Source of the DNA: Gamsiella multidivaricata
Lineage: Eukaryota; Mortierellomycota; Mortierellomycetes; Mortierellales; Mortierellaceae
Assembly (NCBI RefSeq): GCF_025024155.1
Contig: NW_026251738.1
Location: forward strand, 62,001 to 126,000
Length of the DNA stretch: 64,000 nt
Direction: 5' to 3'
In this document: piece after piece, positions 21,997 through 33,168 of the stretch
Position numbering within the stretch: the stretch's first letter is position 1
Layout: each line of letters opens with the position of its first letter
Made by a program: the position numbers and the translations under genes
The notes under the pieces: model-generated
Told to the model about the DNA's origin: nothing
The model's input: only the letters and a program-made list of their open reading frames with translations
The model's database searches: none

Positions 21997-24093
21997 ATGT
22001 CTTTTCCCCTAGGCTCTTGCTCCTCTTCCATTGCGAGCACCACAAAGAAGTCCGCTCTTACACCTCATAAGCCCGTGCCTTCAGCTGCTCTTCATGCCCG
22101 CACTTCTTCCCACCGCAGCCGGGTCGAGGCCCTTCTCCACAGCTGCTCTTCCTCACGCTCTTCCTTGTCTCGACTCGCCACAATCACAGCATCCTCTCCG
22201 CGCTCCTTTTCTGCCTCCCGCCCATCATCATCCTCCACCCGTATGAGCACCTTGGCCTCTTCAAGGACGTCCAAAGGAAGCGAGCTTCATAACCACCGCT
22301 TTCTCCGGCGCCAGCAGTCTTTATTCACATACCTCACACTCCTCGCTGCTTCGTCCATCCTCACTGTCGTACAACCAGCGCCTCCGCCTTCCACACCACC
22401 ATCTGCACCTGTTCCCAATGGCCCCTTCCAGCCTTTGGCGCAAGCGCCCTTGGAACCGGCTGCCCCAACGCTGCCGATCACCAGCACCTCCAGACTCGCG
22501 ACCACGACGACTGCAGCACTACAACCTACAAGAATTACGACCTCGGCAACCAACGTTCAGTCGACGTCTACAGCCACCACACATTCGATCATCACGGTCT
22601 CGTCCACGGCCCCGCTCCCAACCGCAACCACAAAGACCACGGTGAGCTTCTCCGAAAACATCATTACTGTCGACCGGCCGACCTCGTCCTCGGGTCGAGC
22701 CACACAGTCGTCGGGTACCTCGCCCTCCGAGACTCCAAACGGAACACTCTCTCCGGAAAACAGCAAATCCTTGAGCCTGATGCTTATTGTCTCTCTTGTC
22801 GTGGTGTTTGTGGTTCTCGCCGGTATGGGGCTGGTGGTCTGTTGCCTCTTCCATCGTCGGTCCGCGAAACGCCGCCGCCTGTTTGGCAAGAACAACGGCA
22901 ATTCGAACTCCTCGAGCAATGGGATCGATGACATGCTTGCCTCGGCCGCAGCGGCAAAGAGGCGGGATAGTCATAATGGGAGCGGGTTGAATTCTTCTGG
23001 AATTGCACCCGGTGCTGAGAATGGACCGGATTTGGATGTGACAAGGGCACTGCAGGAGATGACGGAGCAGCACCAGAATGTGTTGTTGTCGAGGAGAAGC
23101 AGTAACCTTAGCCTTGGATCTGGACAGCACTCAGGGAGTCGGGTGCTTAGCCCGACACTCGCCCCGGCACCGTATGCGCATACCTCTTGGACGAGTTCTG
23201 GACCCATGGAGCATTTTGACTCTGGACGGGAATTCAGGAACAGCCAGTATGATGAGTTCTATGGACGTCCAGCTTCAGGCCTTCGCCAGCCGTTTTACCC
23301 GGGTGCGGGGGATCCGAATTATAGCAGCAATGAGCAGTTGGTCCCATCATACTCACATAGGCACCAGTCCTGGACGAACGGTACGCCTTCGAGTTCTTCG
23401 GATCTGAATGCTGTGAGTCGGCGATCGAGTCTTTCGCCGGCGTTCTACCCGTGTTCAGAACCTATCTCACCTTCGATGTCGCAGCTTCCCTCGGTGGGTG
23501 GATTGTATGTACCGGAAGGAGGCGATAATCAAGTGTACGCGATGATGCGTCCAAAGTCGATGTCGATGTTGCCAACTGGCGATCTTATGGACGGTAGTCC
23601 TGCACATCCACAGAGCGCGATGATGAACATACGTCCACAGAGCGCGATGGCTTCGACACTGGCGATTCCTCCGTCGATCACGACGCGTCCGAGGTCTGTG
23701 ATGACCTCCTCGCCAGGGATATATCCTGCCTACTCTCGGCAGCAACATCAGGGACAAATGTACCAGTATCCGGCACAGTCGCAGGTGCCCCATCCATATT
23801 ACTACCAACAGCCACATCAGCAACAGTATAGGTACTATCCTAATTCGCAGGAGACTCAGCTGCAGTACTCCGTAGTCTCACCTGGACACGCTGATGCTGG
23901 ACAAATAGCTGAGGACGATAATGTTCAAGCGATAGCAGCAGCAGCCGATGTTCAAGACACAGGCTTGATGACTGGGTCTAGTTCTGAAGCGAACGAAGGA
24001 ACACATGATGATGCCGAGGCGAACAAGAAGCGCAGGTCGAGTTTGCTGGAGCGCAAGAACACGGCGTCGAATACGCCCGCGTCGTCCGGATAG
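21997..24093 (+). CDS. Ser/Thr-rich single-pass surface protein, sensor-like
   Basis: A 698-residue intronless ORF. A hydrophobic segment (LFTYLTLLAASSILTVV) at about residues 109-125 would act as a signal peptide if translation starts at the internal ATG 22243; from ATG 21997 it would be a signal anchor. A Thr/Ser/Pro-rich stretch follows, likely heavily O-glycosylated. The membrane helix LMLIVSLVVVFVVLAGMGLVV ends in a basic stop (HRRSAKRRR). The cytoplasmic tail of about 400 residues is disordered and rich in Ser, Gln, Tyr and Pro. The layout resembles fungal cell-wall stress sensors of the Mid2/Wsc type, but no WSC domain is present. Exact function unknown. Confidence 0.6.
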   Translation: MSFPLGSCSSSIASTTKKSALTPHKPVPSAALHARTSSHRSRVEALLHSCSSSRSSLSRLATITASSPRSFSASRPSSSSTRMSTLASSRTSKGSELHNHRFLRRQQSLFTYLTLLAASSILTVVQPAPPPSTPPSAPVPNGPFQPLAQAPLEPAAPTLPITSTSRLATTTTAALQPTRITTSATNVQSTSTATTHSIITVSSTAPLPTATTKTTVSFSENIITVDRPTSSSGRATQSSGTSPSETPNGTLSPENSKSLSLMLIVSLVVVFVVLAGMGLVVCCLFHRRSAKRRRLFGKNNGNSNSSSNGIDDMLASAAAAKRRDSHNGSGLNSSGIAPGAENGPDLDVTRALQEMTEQHQNVLLSRRSSNLSLGSGQHSGSRVLSPTLAPAPYAHTSWTSSGPMEHFDSGREFRNSQYDEFYGRPASGLRQPFYPGAGDPNYSSNEQLVPSYSHRHQSWTNGTPSSSSDLNAVSRRSSLSPAFYPCSEPISPSMSQLPSVGGLYVPEGGDNQVYAMMRPKSMSMLPTGDLMDGSPAHPQSAMMNIRPQSAMASTLAIPPSITTRPRSVMTSSPGIYPAYSRQQHQGQMYQYPAQSQVPHPYYYQQPHQQQYRYYPNSQETQLQYSVVSPGHADAGQIAEDDNVQAIAAAADVQDTGLMTGSSSEANEGTHDDAEANKKRRSSLLERKNTASNTPASSG

Positions 24094-24332
24094 ACCTAAC
24101 CAACTTGCACTTCCCAGTCGATGTGTTCTACAGCCCTCCTTCAATGAAAGATATCACGAAAACAAATAAAAATAATATTGAGCGTCGCAATCGCGTGTCG
24201 CGGTTAGAGTAAAGGGTCGTTGGAATCTTTCTTATCCTCAATCTATTACATGTAAAAAATACGTTCGTTGTATTTTTTTTCTCTGCTTTATTCCAACAAC
24301 ATGATGATTGTCTCGGGTCTCGCTGGATACTA

Positions 24333-26923
24333 CTACTTCGGATCACGCATACCAGCCCTGGAAGCCCTGACGGTTTTCCTTTTGGCCCTAAACTGATCAT
24401 ACCGGCGATCGATATCCTTAGTCGTCAGATCAAACGAGCCCAGCCGTTTGAAGCATGCCTCCATCAACTTGTGGCAGTCGATCATTCGCTTGGGTATATT
24501 CTACAATTTCGCAGCCAAAGAGCATAGAATGGGGATTTAAAAAAAAAAAAAAAAAAAAAAAAGGAGCGGGGAATGTTAGTTTTTGAAGCGGAAAATCGCA
24601 TTTGTAGATGCAGTTGTTGACCAGTTCTCGGAATGAGAGGGTATGGGAAAGGGGAGGATTCGTTACCTGGACCACTTGAAAGACCTCCAAGGGGTCGTCG
24701 ATTTTTGCGATCTCGGCCTCATGCAGTCTCATGATGGTGAGCGCGACTCGAAAGAGGATCTTCCGACCCTCGTAAAAGAAGCAATCCCATACTCTCAAAA
24801 TCGACTTTTTTTTTTAAAAAAAAAAACCTGAGATTAGACCATTGGTTCCTGCCGCTGCTCAAGTTCATCATCATTCGCATCAGCGCCCATCTTCATACAT
24901 ACCTCGACGGGAAGGATATTGATAAAGAGTGTCAGGAACCAATGACTCGTCACAAGTGTCACTGTCGGCAACCCTGCGCCCTCATCCATCTCAACCGCAT
25001 TAGCCCCACCACTGAATTTCGCCCAAATAGCCGGCAGACGTTCCATAACTAAGGTCATCAAGACTGCTTGATCGATATTCGCGCCCTCCATCGTCACATC
25101 ATACATTCCCTCTGGCAGGAAATTCTGTATGATTACAGACAATGTCCAAAACGACTGCTCCTCGTTCATGAAGAGCAAGAGCATCCCGGCAATATAGTTG
25201 AGCGATTGACAGTATCCGATCGAGGGACAGTGGAGAGAAAAGGCGAGGAGAACCCGGCGGAGGGATTGAATCGCGGCGACATTGTCGGTGGAGAGGTGGG
25301 AGGCGCCGTCTTGGTGTTGGGTGATCTGGGATTTGAAGTTAATATTTTCGGGGAAGGTCCTGTGGAGATCTATGGTGATATAATCATACGCAGTATTGTT
25401 GGCATTGGGATTTTTTTTTGGAGATATTTACGGTGATGAGATGGGGAGCATGTGTGTGTGGGGAGCAGGAGGGGGTGGACAGTTACCTCGCTCGATAACT
25501 TCGGCATGTTCGTTTGATGGCCCTTTGGCCTTGGCTTGAGCAACCAGTCGTTTGAACAGTCCTGGATTTGCCTTACATTTGTCCTCTGCGCCGCTGTAAT
25601 GGAACCATGCCTATTTCAAAAGAAAGGATGTCGATGGTGACACAAAAATATAAATAAAGTTTTCGTCGCATTTCTCATCTGGCCCATATTGTTTCTTGCC
25701 CGATCGAAGAAATACTTACTTCGCCTCGGAGCGCTGCTGGGATGCCCTTGCGGATGTATCTCTTGACTAAAAAAATTCCCGAGATCAAAAGTATCCAAAT
25801 TATACATGACATCAGCAAAAAGAGTTCTATAGAAGTCTTTTCAGGGTAACAAACCAAGAAGATGGGTCTTACGTTTTGCAGATCTGGGGGGCAATTCTCC
25901 ATGAGAATCATTCATGAAAATAGCCCACTTCTGACGACGCCTCTCCATGATCGGAATATAGTAGGTCTCAAAGATCACAAAGTCGTGGTGTGAGAGCCAT
26001 TGTGATTCCTTCTTAAACCCATATTGATCTCTAGTAATAAAGAAAAGATGTTCCAGAGAAAGGAGGTGTGGTTCAATGGACTAGTTATATATATTTTTCT
26101 CATGAGAGCAATATATATAAAAAAATATTGTCAGAGATTCTGGACTTTTTGAAGTGCGATCAAGAGTCTCTTACCGCTCAACGTGTTCATCATCGTCCTT
26201 TTCAACAAGGACAATGGGCTTCAGTTTGGATGTCTTTGGTTTCGGTTTGGGGTCCAGCTGCCCTGATGTTCCATTGAATGACCGTGTCTCCTTTGATTCA
26301 CTCGTATAATTGCTCTGCGTGGCTGTCTGTGGAAAAAATGACAGCTTTGGGGTTGATCGTGAAGCGACCTGGTTGGTCTGGATATTGAGATTTTGGTATG
26401 GCGAATGTGAAGCAGGAGCCTGTGTTGCATGATAGTCTTGCTGCTCCAGTTGGTGTTGTTGCTGTTGCTGTTGCTGCTGTTTCTGAGGAAAGGAACGCTC
26501 GCTGCCGCCGTGTTCGTAACCATACCCGTTTCCTGAATGAGGTGGCGCCTTCCCATTCCGATATGACGTCGGTGCCGAGCGTTCGGAGGAATATTGGTCC
26601 TGACTCTCCACTGTCGCCGGAGATCCATAAGCGTCCAGTTGAGTCTGCGTCAAGCTAGGGGAGTTGATATGGACGTCGTCAAAGTTCCTGTGGAGACCAT
26701 GCATGGTCGGGTCTGCGGTGTGAGACCGAACTCGACGTAGGCCATCGACGGATTTGCTGGTCTTGAGCTGTCGCCGTGGGCTCTGGTCCTGGTCCTGGTC
26801 CTGATCCTGGTACTGGTATTGCTGCTGATGTGTAGATGATGTGCTGTCCCCTCGTCTGACAAAGTCATTGCTCCTGTTACGGTTGAGCGACGTGGGCACC
26901 GGTGCGGGTGTAGCCATGGCCAT
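24333..26923 (-). CDS. TBC-domain Rab GTPase-activating protein
   Basis: Seven phase-consistent exons: 26923-26175, 26030-25873, 25766-25720, 25610-25487, 25369-24903, 24804-24667, 24500-24333; about 616 residues. The first exon encodes a disordered region with QDQDQDQ and poly-Gln. The TBC domain runs from LKRYIRKGIPAALRGEAW to the C-terminal third. The arginine finger is in IERDLHRTFP and the glutamine finger in YCQSLNYIAG, so both catalytic residues needed for Rab GTP hydrolysis are present. SHWFLTLFINILPVE and ILRVWDCFFYEG are further TBC motifs. Splice sites fall inside conserved motifs and rebuild them exactly, which supports the model. The protein probably controls vesicle traffic. The closest yeast relatives would be Gyp/Msb3 types, not resolved here. 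Confidence 0.92.
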
Positions 26924-29214
26924 GGGTGCCTTTTCGTCCTTTTGCGGAACTCGAGAGAGAGGGAGAGAGCGAGTGGCGCCTTTGCTGCCTGATCAGATAT
27001 TGAGTATATCGCTATGTGGGTTTAATTGGTGATAGGTAGTTGCCGTTCGTGAGCTGATTTCTGTACTTGACTTGAGGTACCAGGTTTGGTAGAGAGCGTC
27101 GTCGATAGACTGCAGTCGGTCGTTAATAATAAAGAACTAGTTCTCCTCTGTATGATTTATGCGATGGGCAGCTGCTCCCGGTTTCTTGGTTCCCTTGGGT
27201 TCCTTGGGGTTTCTTTGATTCCTGTCCTTTAGACTGAGGTGAAGGAATGAAGAATATGAAAATCAAACCGAGAGAACAAAAGAACGAAATAACGAAAGAA
27301 CGAAAAAAAGGAGCGAACTAAAGCAGGCAAGAATAACTTTTAAACAATAGTCAGAGATATAAAAAGAAAAGGGCACGCCAGGAGTATCGGACGGGGCCGA
27401 GACGGGAGGAAGGAGCGGAAACAGACACAAAAGAAGAGAAGGAGGGCTGCATTGGCAGCTGGATGGTGGTGGAATGCTGGGATGAACTCTGTCGAATGGG
27501 AAGGAGGGATGGAGTGTGATGGGATGGGATGAAGAAAGTGGATCCCACGCCTGACACAAAACCTTATTCGTTTCACCTTGTTCAATTGGGTATCCTCAGC
27601 CTTGAAGTCGTTTGACGCCACCAAATGAATACATCAAGGCCATCAATTGTCTATAGTTCAGCATGGTTAAATAGTTAGACTATCCTAACAAAAGAGCCCA
27701 GGACCCTTTGCATCGCATGCTCGGCACTGGCTACTTCATCTTCTTTCCTCCCCCATGGCCCCGAGCAAGTACCGGCCATTTTGAATTTAATGGGCAGACA
27801 TTGCCAGCAAGAGAGGACGCCTGTTCGGATAAGTTGCAGCAATCCTAGCCAGGGCAATGTGGGGTAAGCATTTAAGGTTATAGCAGGGGAAATGCGCGAG
27901 ATGCTTGGCCATAAGAAACTGCGCCAGAAGATCTTTCGGATCGTACAGCAGAGGGGCTTGAGCAGCACAGACACACCTACTGTGTCAATTGGTACGATAC
28001 TCCAAATCAATAGGCTCCGTCGCAACGTCTCTGCGCGTCCACAAAAAAAAGAAACGCGTCAATGCCATCTCCACACCAGTTTCAGCGTTCGCAGCGACTT
28101 TCTAGGACCAAAATACACAAAACAGAGCCATTTAATCTTAGTCATTTCCCCGATACGTTAATACATGGACATTATTCAGTACCTGTTTATTTGAACTACC
28201 TTGTTTCGAGACTTGGACTTGACATGAAGTCATCTAAAAGCATAGAGGCCTTTAGACAGATGGGCTTGAGAAGGTCATCTTGGCGCAAAAATGACACATA
28301 CAGACATGGGCAAGTGAACTTGAATCTAGATCTCATCTCGTCTGCAGAAAAATGCGGCAGCGGAAGATTGTTGAGCAGGGAACGACTAACAACGAAGCTT
28401 GATAACTTTCGTTCCCAAGAAAATGAAAGAAATTAGTCTCCAGCATCGCATTGAAGCTTATCCAGTGTCCGGACACTATGGCAGAAACGAAGACTGTTGC
28501 AGCATGTTCTCCCAATGTTGGGACCAGAGATTGGGTTATAAACACGATGCACACCATGAGGATGACTAAGAATGTTTTGTCTGGCTTTCCTAACTTACTA
28601 GGTATTATTGGATGAGCCACACTCAACAGGAATTTGTTTTCATGTTCAGCAAGGGCAACATCCCACATTATAACCGCAGAGGCACATCTAGTTCGTTATG
28701 ATTCAGCTGTAATCTCACAAGAACCTGCGTGGCAAAAGAAGAGCTGAAGCTGATAAAAGAAGGAGACTTGGATTCGAGTCCTGTTCACTGTCACTGGCAT
28801 TGAGAGCGGAATGATTTAAATGGAGAAGGGTATATCGCAAAGTTGCTGTGTGCGGCATATATATTTACCGCCGGTTCTAGATTTTATTTTTTTCAATATT
28901 TGCCACTAACAAGCACGCATACAAAGGACGAGGGCAGCAGCGGCAACAATATGGAAAAGCAAATTGATTATCGGATTTATGCCTGCTGTCAAATACCGTC
29001 GGGGATCGCTGTAGTTGACCATCTGAAGCCTAGCTGATCGATAGATGGGCTCCGTATCCTGATCGAGTCGGGTACAGTGAGCTATGGCCCTCACTCCCGC
29101 CCCCACAGCGTTCTGTGGACTTTTTCACCGGGCGCCAGAGATTCAGTTATGTACTTCTGCCATATTGCGGGCCCACAGCTCTGTTTCCGCTCTGTCGCTT
29201 TCTATTGTCGGACA

Positions 29215-29455
29215 CCACAAACGAGCGCCCTTCGAATATGTATAATATGCAATCGCTCGGAAGTAATAGCCACCCATTGTTTGTTTTAAACTCGGCGTAT
29301 CCACTACCACTTCACTTGCACTCTCTGAGTATCCAAACGCTGCTCATGGAACCTCTATTCCCTTGAAAAGGCCGGGATCTGCTCCGACAACGGCTACAGA
29401 ACTATAAACCCTGGGCTGAGCATAGGTTTCACAAGGCGCTGGAACAACAGTAGAG
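29215..29455. repeat. Dispersed repeat, copy B (internally shorter)
   Basis: This matches copy A at 5985-6450 in order: cgcccttcgaatatgtataat, gctcggaagtaatagccacc, ctcggcgtatc, tctctgagtatcc, gctgctcatgga and gggctgagcat. The section between the second and fourth blocks is about 190 bp shorter here. Upstream similarity may extend to about 29150. Both copies are diverged by eye at 15-25 percent of positions. Confidence 0.6.
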
Positions 29456-29585
29456 GGGTCTTAAGAACAAATGGAGCTGCGCAAAGTGGGATGAAAATAA
29501 TGGTTATAGACAAAAGAGCGCGGATAAAGACTTGGTCAGTAAAATTGCAATGGCTCGATGGTAGCGAAATGTCTCAAAGGGGAAA

Positions 29586-29676
29586 AGGGGTATAGCTCAG
29601 AGTAGAGCGCTACCGCAATAACTGATGTTAACAACGGCCATGATGAATGCTTGGTTCATTATTGCGGATATCTTGC
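29586..29676 (+). other. tRNA-like box A motif, decayed tRNA or SINE head
   Basis: The sequence ggggtatagctcag followed by agtagagcgc closely resembles the 5' half of a eukaryotic tRNA (the tRNA-Cys/Ala type). The anticodon arm and a clean box B are not found; ttggttcattatt may be a decayed box B. An inverted repeat ccgcaataa/ttattgcgg flanks the middle. It is not a functional tRNA as read. Confidence 0.35.
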
Positions 29677-29826
29677 CTCGTTGGTCTGTTCAACGTCTTG
29701 CGCTCATAAAAAATCTCAGTTGCAGAATTCTCGTTTATTTTAGGAACGACACAAACAAGATAGTAGAAAGGAGGACCCAAAATTTCTCATAGCTACATAG
29801 GGTGCGCTAGGCCGAGACATGGCCGC

Positions 29827-31475
29827 TCACTTGTCCTTGGACACCGCCACTGGTAGCGAGTTAATGGTAAGAACATTGCCATCTGGGTCTGTAAACTGCG
29901 CCATGGATCCCCAGGGCATCTCTGTAGGAGGCATCTTGAATTCGACGCCCTAGAAAAAAAGTGAAAATAAACACAGGTATACATATCAACCATTAATCTC
30001 CCATGTTACGCCGACCCATTTCGCGTCAAAGGCTCAACATTCAATATATGATTTCTTCGCCTTACCTTCTTGACCAATCTGCTGTAGGTCTCGTTCACAT
30101 CCCTGACAGCGAAAGAGATGTCCGTGTTGTGTTTGGGAATGTCATTCTTCGAACCTTCACTCTTTCCAGCGCAGTAGACAGTGAACTTTGTCTTTTCCTG
30201 CTCATTCGCTACGAATTCGAGGTATCTACCGCCCTCGCCGCCGTGCTCGGGCTGGACATTCTCCACACATTGCAATTCCAGCGTTTTGGCGTAGAACTCA
30301 TATGCTTTATATATATAAAACAAGAGCGAAGTGCGTGAGTTGAGGACATAATGCAGTCCTTGTTGTAACACCATTAAGCATATACCGAGCACAGATAGGA
30401 TGAAGTACCTTGCTCCCAATCGTCGACACTGACTCCGGTTGAGTAGAGTCCAATGAAGGATGATGCAGGGCGGTATTCCCATCGACCGCCCTCGATGTAC
30501 GCGCGGATGCGAGGGTTGCTCCCAAAGCGCTTGTACAACTTGTGAACAGCAGGTCGCACAGTCTCAGAAACGAGGGCATTCATGTGCTCTGGATACTCTG
30601 AGTAGAAATAATCCATCCAGTCAAACCAAGGGAACTCAGCAAACGTTGTCTATACGCAGTATAAGCGTTATAAACAAGCGCAATTGTTAGTCAAATGCTT
30701 ATTTCAGTTTAGGTTATTGCGGCCGTGCACCTTCCAGAAAAAAGAAAAGAAAACAGAAAAGAGTTGAACTGTTACTTTTTCGCCCAAAAGATATCCGTTT
30801 GAGCCATTCTTCACGAGGTAACGCTCAAAGCCGTCAAAGTAGGGGGCTAACTTCTCAAAGGCGGCGTCGATGCATTCCTTCTTCTTAGGATCAGGCTTCA
30901 TCCAGATATCCATGACTAAGACGTCAAGAACATTCTGGACGGCGCACTGGAAACACGCATCCAGCAAGGCGTCTTCTTCCAGAGTCCCACCAACAAGTCC
31001 AAAGAGACGGGCCAGATAACGGACCAAAGCAGGAACTTCGGGCACAGTGAAAGCGGACCCATCTGGCTTGAAATGGGTCAGGACAGGAAGAAGGCCGAAT
31101 GGGGTGTCTTTCTTACCAGCAGGCCAGTCCACAGGTGCAGCGCTGGTGTACGTTGCCTATAATAGAGGCTGATGCGTTAGTCGATAAACACCAAACAACA
31201 TACCATTCTTAGTCCCAAGAGCGTTGCATGACCATCATAGTACATACACCGACGTATTCGAGCAGCAGGCGGGGGACCTCGGCACGGGCCCGCGTGGCCA
31301 TGTAAAGAACCTCGAACTTGGACTTTTTGAGGAACTCGGACTGGATGGTGTAATTATCCTTGGGGTAGGCATAGACGGGCTGGTCGACCTTGAGCTTCTT
31401 GACAGACTGTTCGGCGGCGGCCATATCGACGTCCTTGAGCGAACCGCTGCCGGATACAGAGGTTCTCTTGGTCAT
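29827..31475 (-). CDS. Glutathione S-transferase fused to a glyoxalase/VOC domain
   Basis: Five phase-consistent exons: 31475-31248, 31156-30776, 30649-30409, 30304-30066, 29949-29827; about 403 residues. Residues 45-270 look like a GST. There is a thioredoxin-fold start (FEVLYMATRARAEVPRLLLEYV), a glutathione-site motif (TVPEVPALVRYLARLFG), and an all-helical second part ending near FPWFDWMDYFYSEYP. Residues 285-403 form a vicinal-oxygen-chelate module: FYAKTLELQCVENV, GRYLEFV, HNTDISFAVRDV and WGSMAQFTDPDGN. The splice at 30409/30304 joins the two modules in phase. An in-frame upstream ATG at 31673 would add an Arg-rich, acid-free leader that could be a mitochondrial presequence. It may detoxify electrophiles or 2-oxoaldehyde-glutathione adducts in one chain. 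Confidence 0.85.
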
Positions 31476-32007
31476 GGTGTGGACTTGGGTTGGGGATAAG
31501 GCTCTTGGTTGTAAGAAGGAGAGCGCTGGAATGCGGCTGATAGAAGGACGGAGACGAGAACGAAGGCGGATCGACGTGGCGGCGACTGGAAGGGGTGGTG
31601 GAGCGGTAGCGATGGGGTTGCTAAGAAGAAGAGGGATGATTATAGAGTATGGGAGGACAGAAAAGAAAGACAACGAGACGGCGCGTATTTATACTGTTGC
31701 CCTACACGCGAATTGGGTTTAGAAATTGGTGGCGGTTCATGTTCTCTTGGATGGACGCACTGAAAGAAAACGGCAAATGATTGGCTCAATCAAGTCAACA
31801 AAAACAACAGAAAAAGAACGGCGTCAGGCATCAACCAGCACAGGCTCAGCCTAGGCCGGAGCGGACCAATACATGAATGCCATCAATAGTGATTCCCTCA
31901 TACGGAAAATGTAAAAAGGTTATAGAGTAAAAGCAGTGTCTGGTTTTTATTGCAATTGCAACAAGTGCTTTACAGAACTGTGGGCGTTCGGATCAAGAGC
32001 TCGCTGT

Positions 32008-32939
32008 CTACAGCTTGCTCTTGAAAAATTCCTTCCATTGATCCAAAGTCCAGCCGCTGCTGATCGAGTTCTCCACAATCCCATCCCAAAGGGCCGTCGG
32101 CGATACGTGGATTCCGTTCTGTCGACCCAGCTTAACAAAGTATTTTAGGTCATTCGTGACCTTGTTGCCCGTGTTGGTCGCCTCTTGAGCGTCCTGGACA
32201 GAGACGATGTGCAGAAGACCGTGCACACCTTCCTCCGTGATCGTTGGAGAGGATGTCAACGTCAACCCAGCAAGAGCGGCCAGACCCCTGTATCCATCCG
32301 CGCGGCTTTTCTCGATGATAGTTTCGTCAAAAAATCTCGAGGATTCCGAAGAAGAATAGTTTATGGTTAGATTATCGCGACATGAGAAGCAATGACGACA
32401 ACAGCTCCTTCTATCATTCATGGCATACCTCTTTTGCTGAGTGAACAGCACATTGCTGAATGGGGCAAACTGTGATGGGTCAATCTTTTCAACAGCGAGC
32501 GCAGCCTTGGCAAAAGGAGCCGTAACAGGGAGAGGTAGAAGATCGATGTACGTCAACACTCCAGTCCATTATACGAAAAAGCATGGAAAAATTAACACGC
32601 TGGTCGCATCATTCACCTCTGCTGTCAAAGTAGACGCCGGGTGCCATGGTTGGATCTGGTTTCTCACGATCACCTAATGTAATGTTTCCACAAATCAAAG
32701 TCAGGTATGCTGGCCCACTGTGCGGCCCTCTTATGCGGACATACCAACTGAACATTCACGCTGCCTACCTGAAAATGACCTGGATGTTCCTTTTCGAGCC
32801 AGGGGAGCACATGGTTGTAGACCTGGTCCCAGATTTTAGCCGAAAATGGGCACACGTAGTCCAGGTACAGTTCGAGCGTGTGGCGTGCGTCGGCCGTGCC
32901 AGCGATGCGATGTCCAGAGTATTGAGGTGGAAGAGACAT
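32008..32939 (-). CDS. DsbA-like thioredoxin-fold protein
   Basis: Four exons, 32939-32769, 32673-32617, 32505-32429, 32335-32008, encode about 210 residues. The start MSLPPQYSGHRIAG leads into LELYLDYVCPFSAKIW, the first strand and active-site helix of a DsbA-type thioredoxin fold. The active site reads CPFS, so only one of the two usual cysteines is present. Exon 2 gives NQIQPWHPASTLTAE and exon 3 AALAVEKIDPSQF, which together match fungal DsbA-like proteins. The C-terminus has GIHVSPTALWDGIVEN, a typical cis-Pro motif. There is no signal peptide, so it is likely cytosolic. The single Cys suggests a glutathione- or isomerase-type role, not a dithiol oxidase. It sits between the GST-VOC gene and ATP10 on the same strand. 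Confidence 0.85.
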
Positions 32940-33168
32940 GGTACACAGTCAGTTGAGAGGATGGAGGAGAGGATGAGGAGAATGAATGGAGGAGAAAGTC
33001 GAGGGTGAATCATTCTGCTTTGTACGGCACGGTCTGCGCGCAAAACTGATGCAATCCACCACAAATACGCGATTCGTGCGAAATTTGTCGTCAGTAGTCC
33101 ATGTGCTGTCCAATTACGCGCGTGCATTTATTCTTGTCTACAGGTACATGTGTGCAAGAGCAGTCCGT

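Larger units (their letters stand above)
26924..29826. other. Intergenic region with repeat remnants
   Basis: About 2.9 kb without a supported gene. ORFs at 27675-28025 and 28333-28668 show no motif. The right part holds copy B of the dispersed repeat and a tRNA-like box A motif, listed separately. Confidence 0.5.

Noticed and set aside
22092..23130. Reverse ORFs opposite the Ser/Thr-rich membrane protein
   Set aside because: They are shadows of the repetitive Ser/Thr/Pro codons; none has a start context, domain or splice support.
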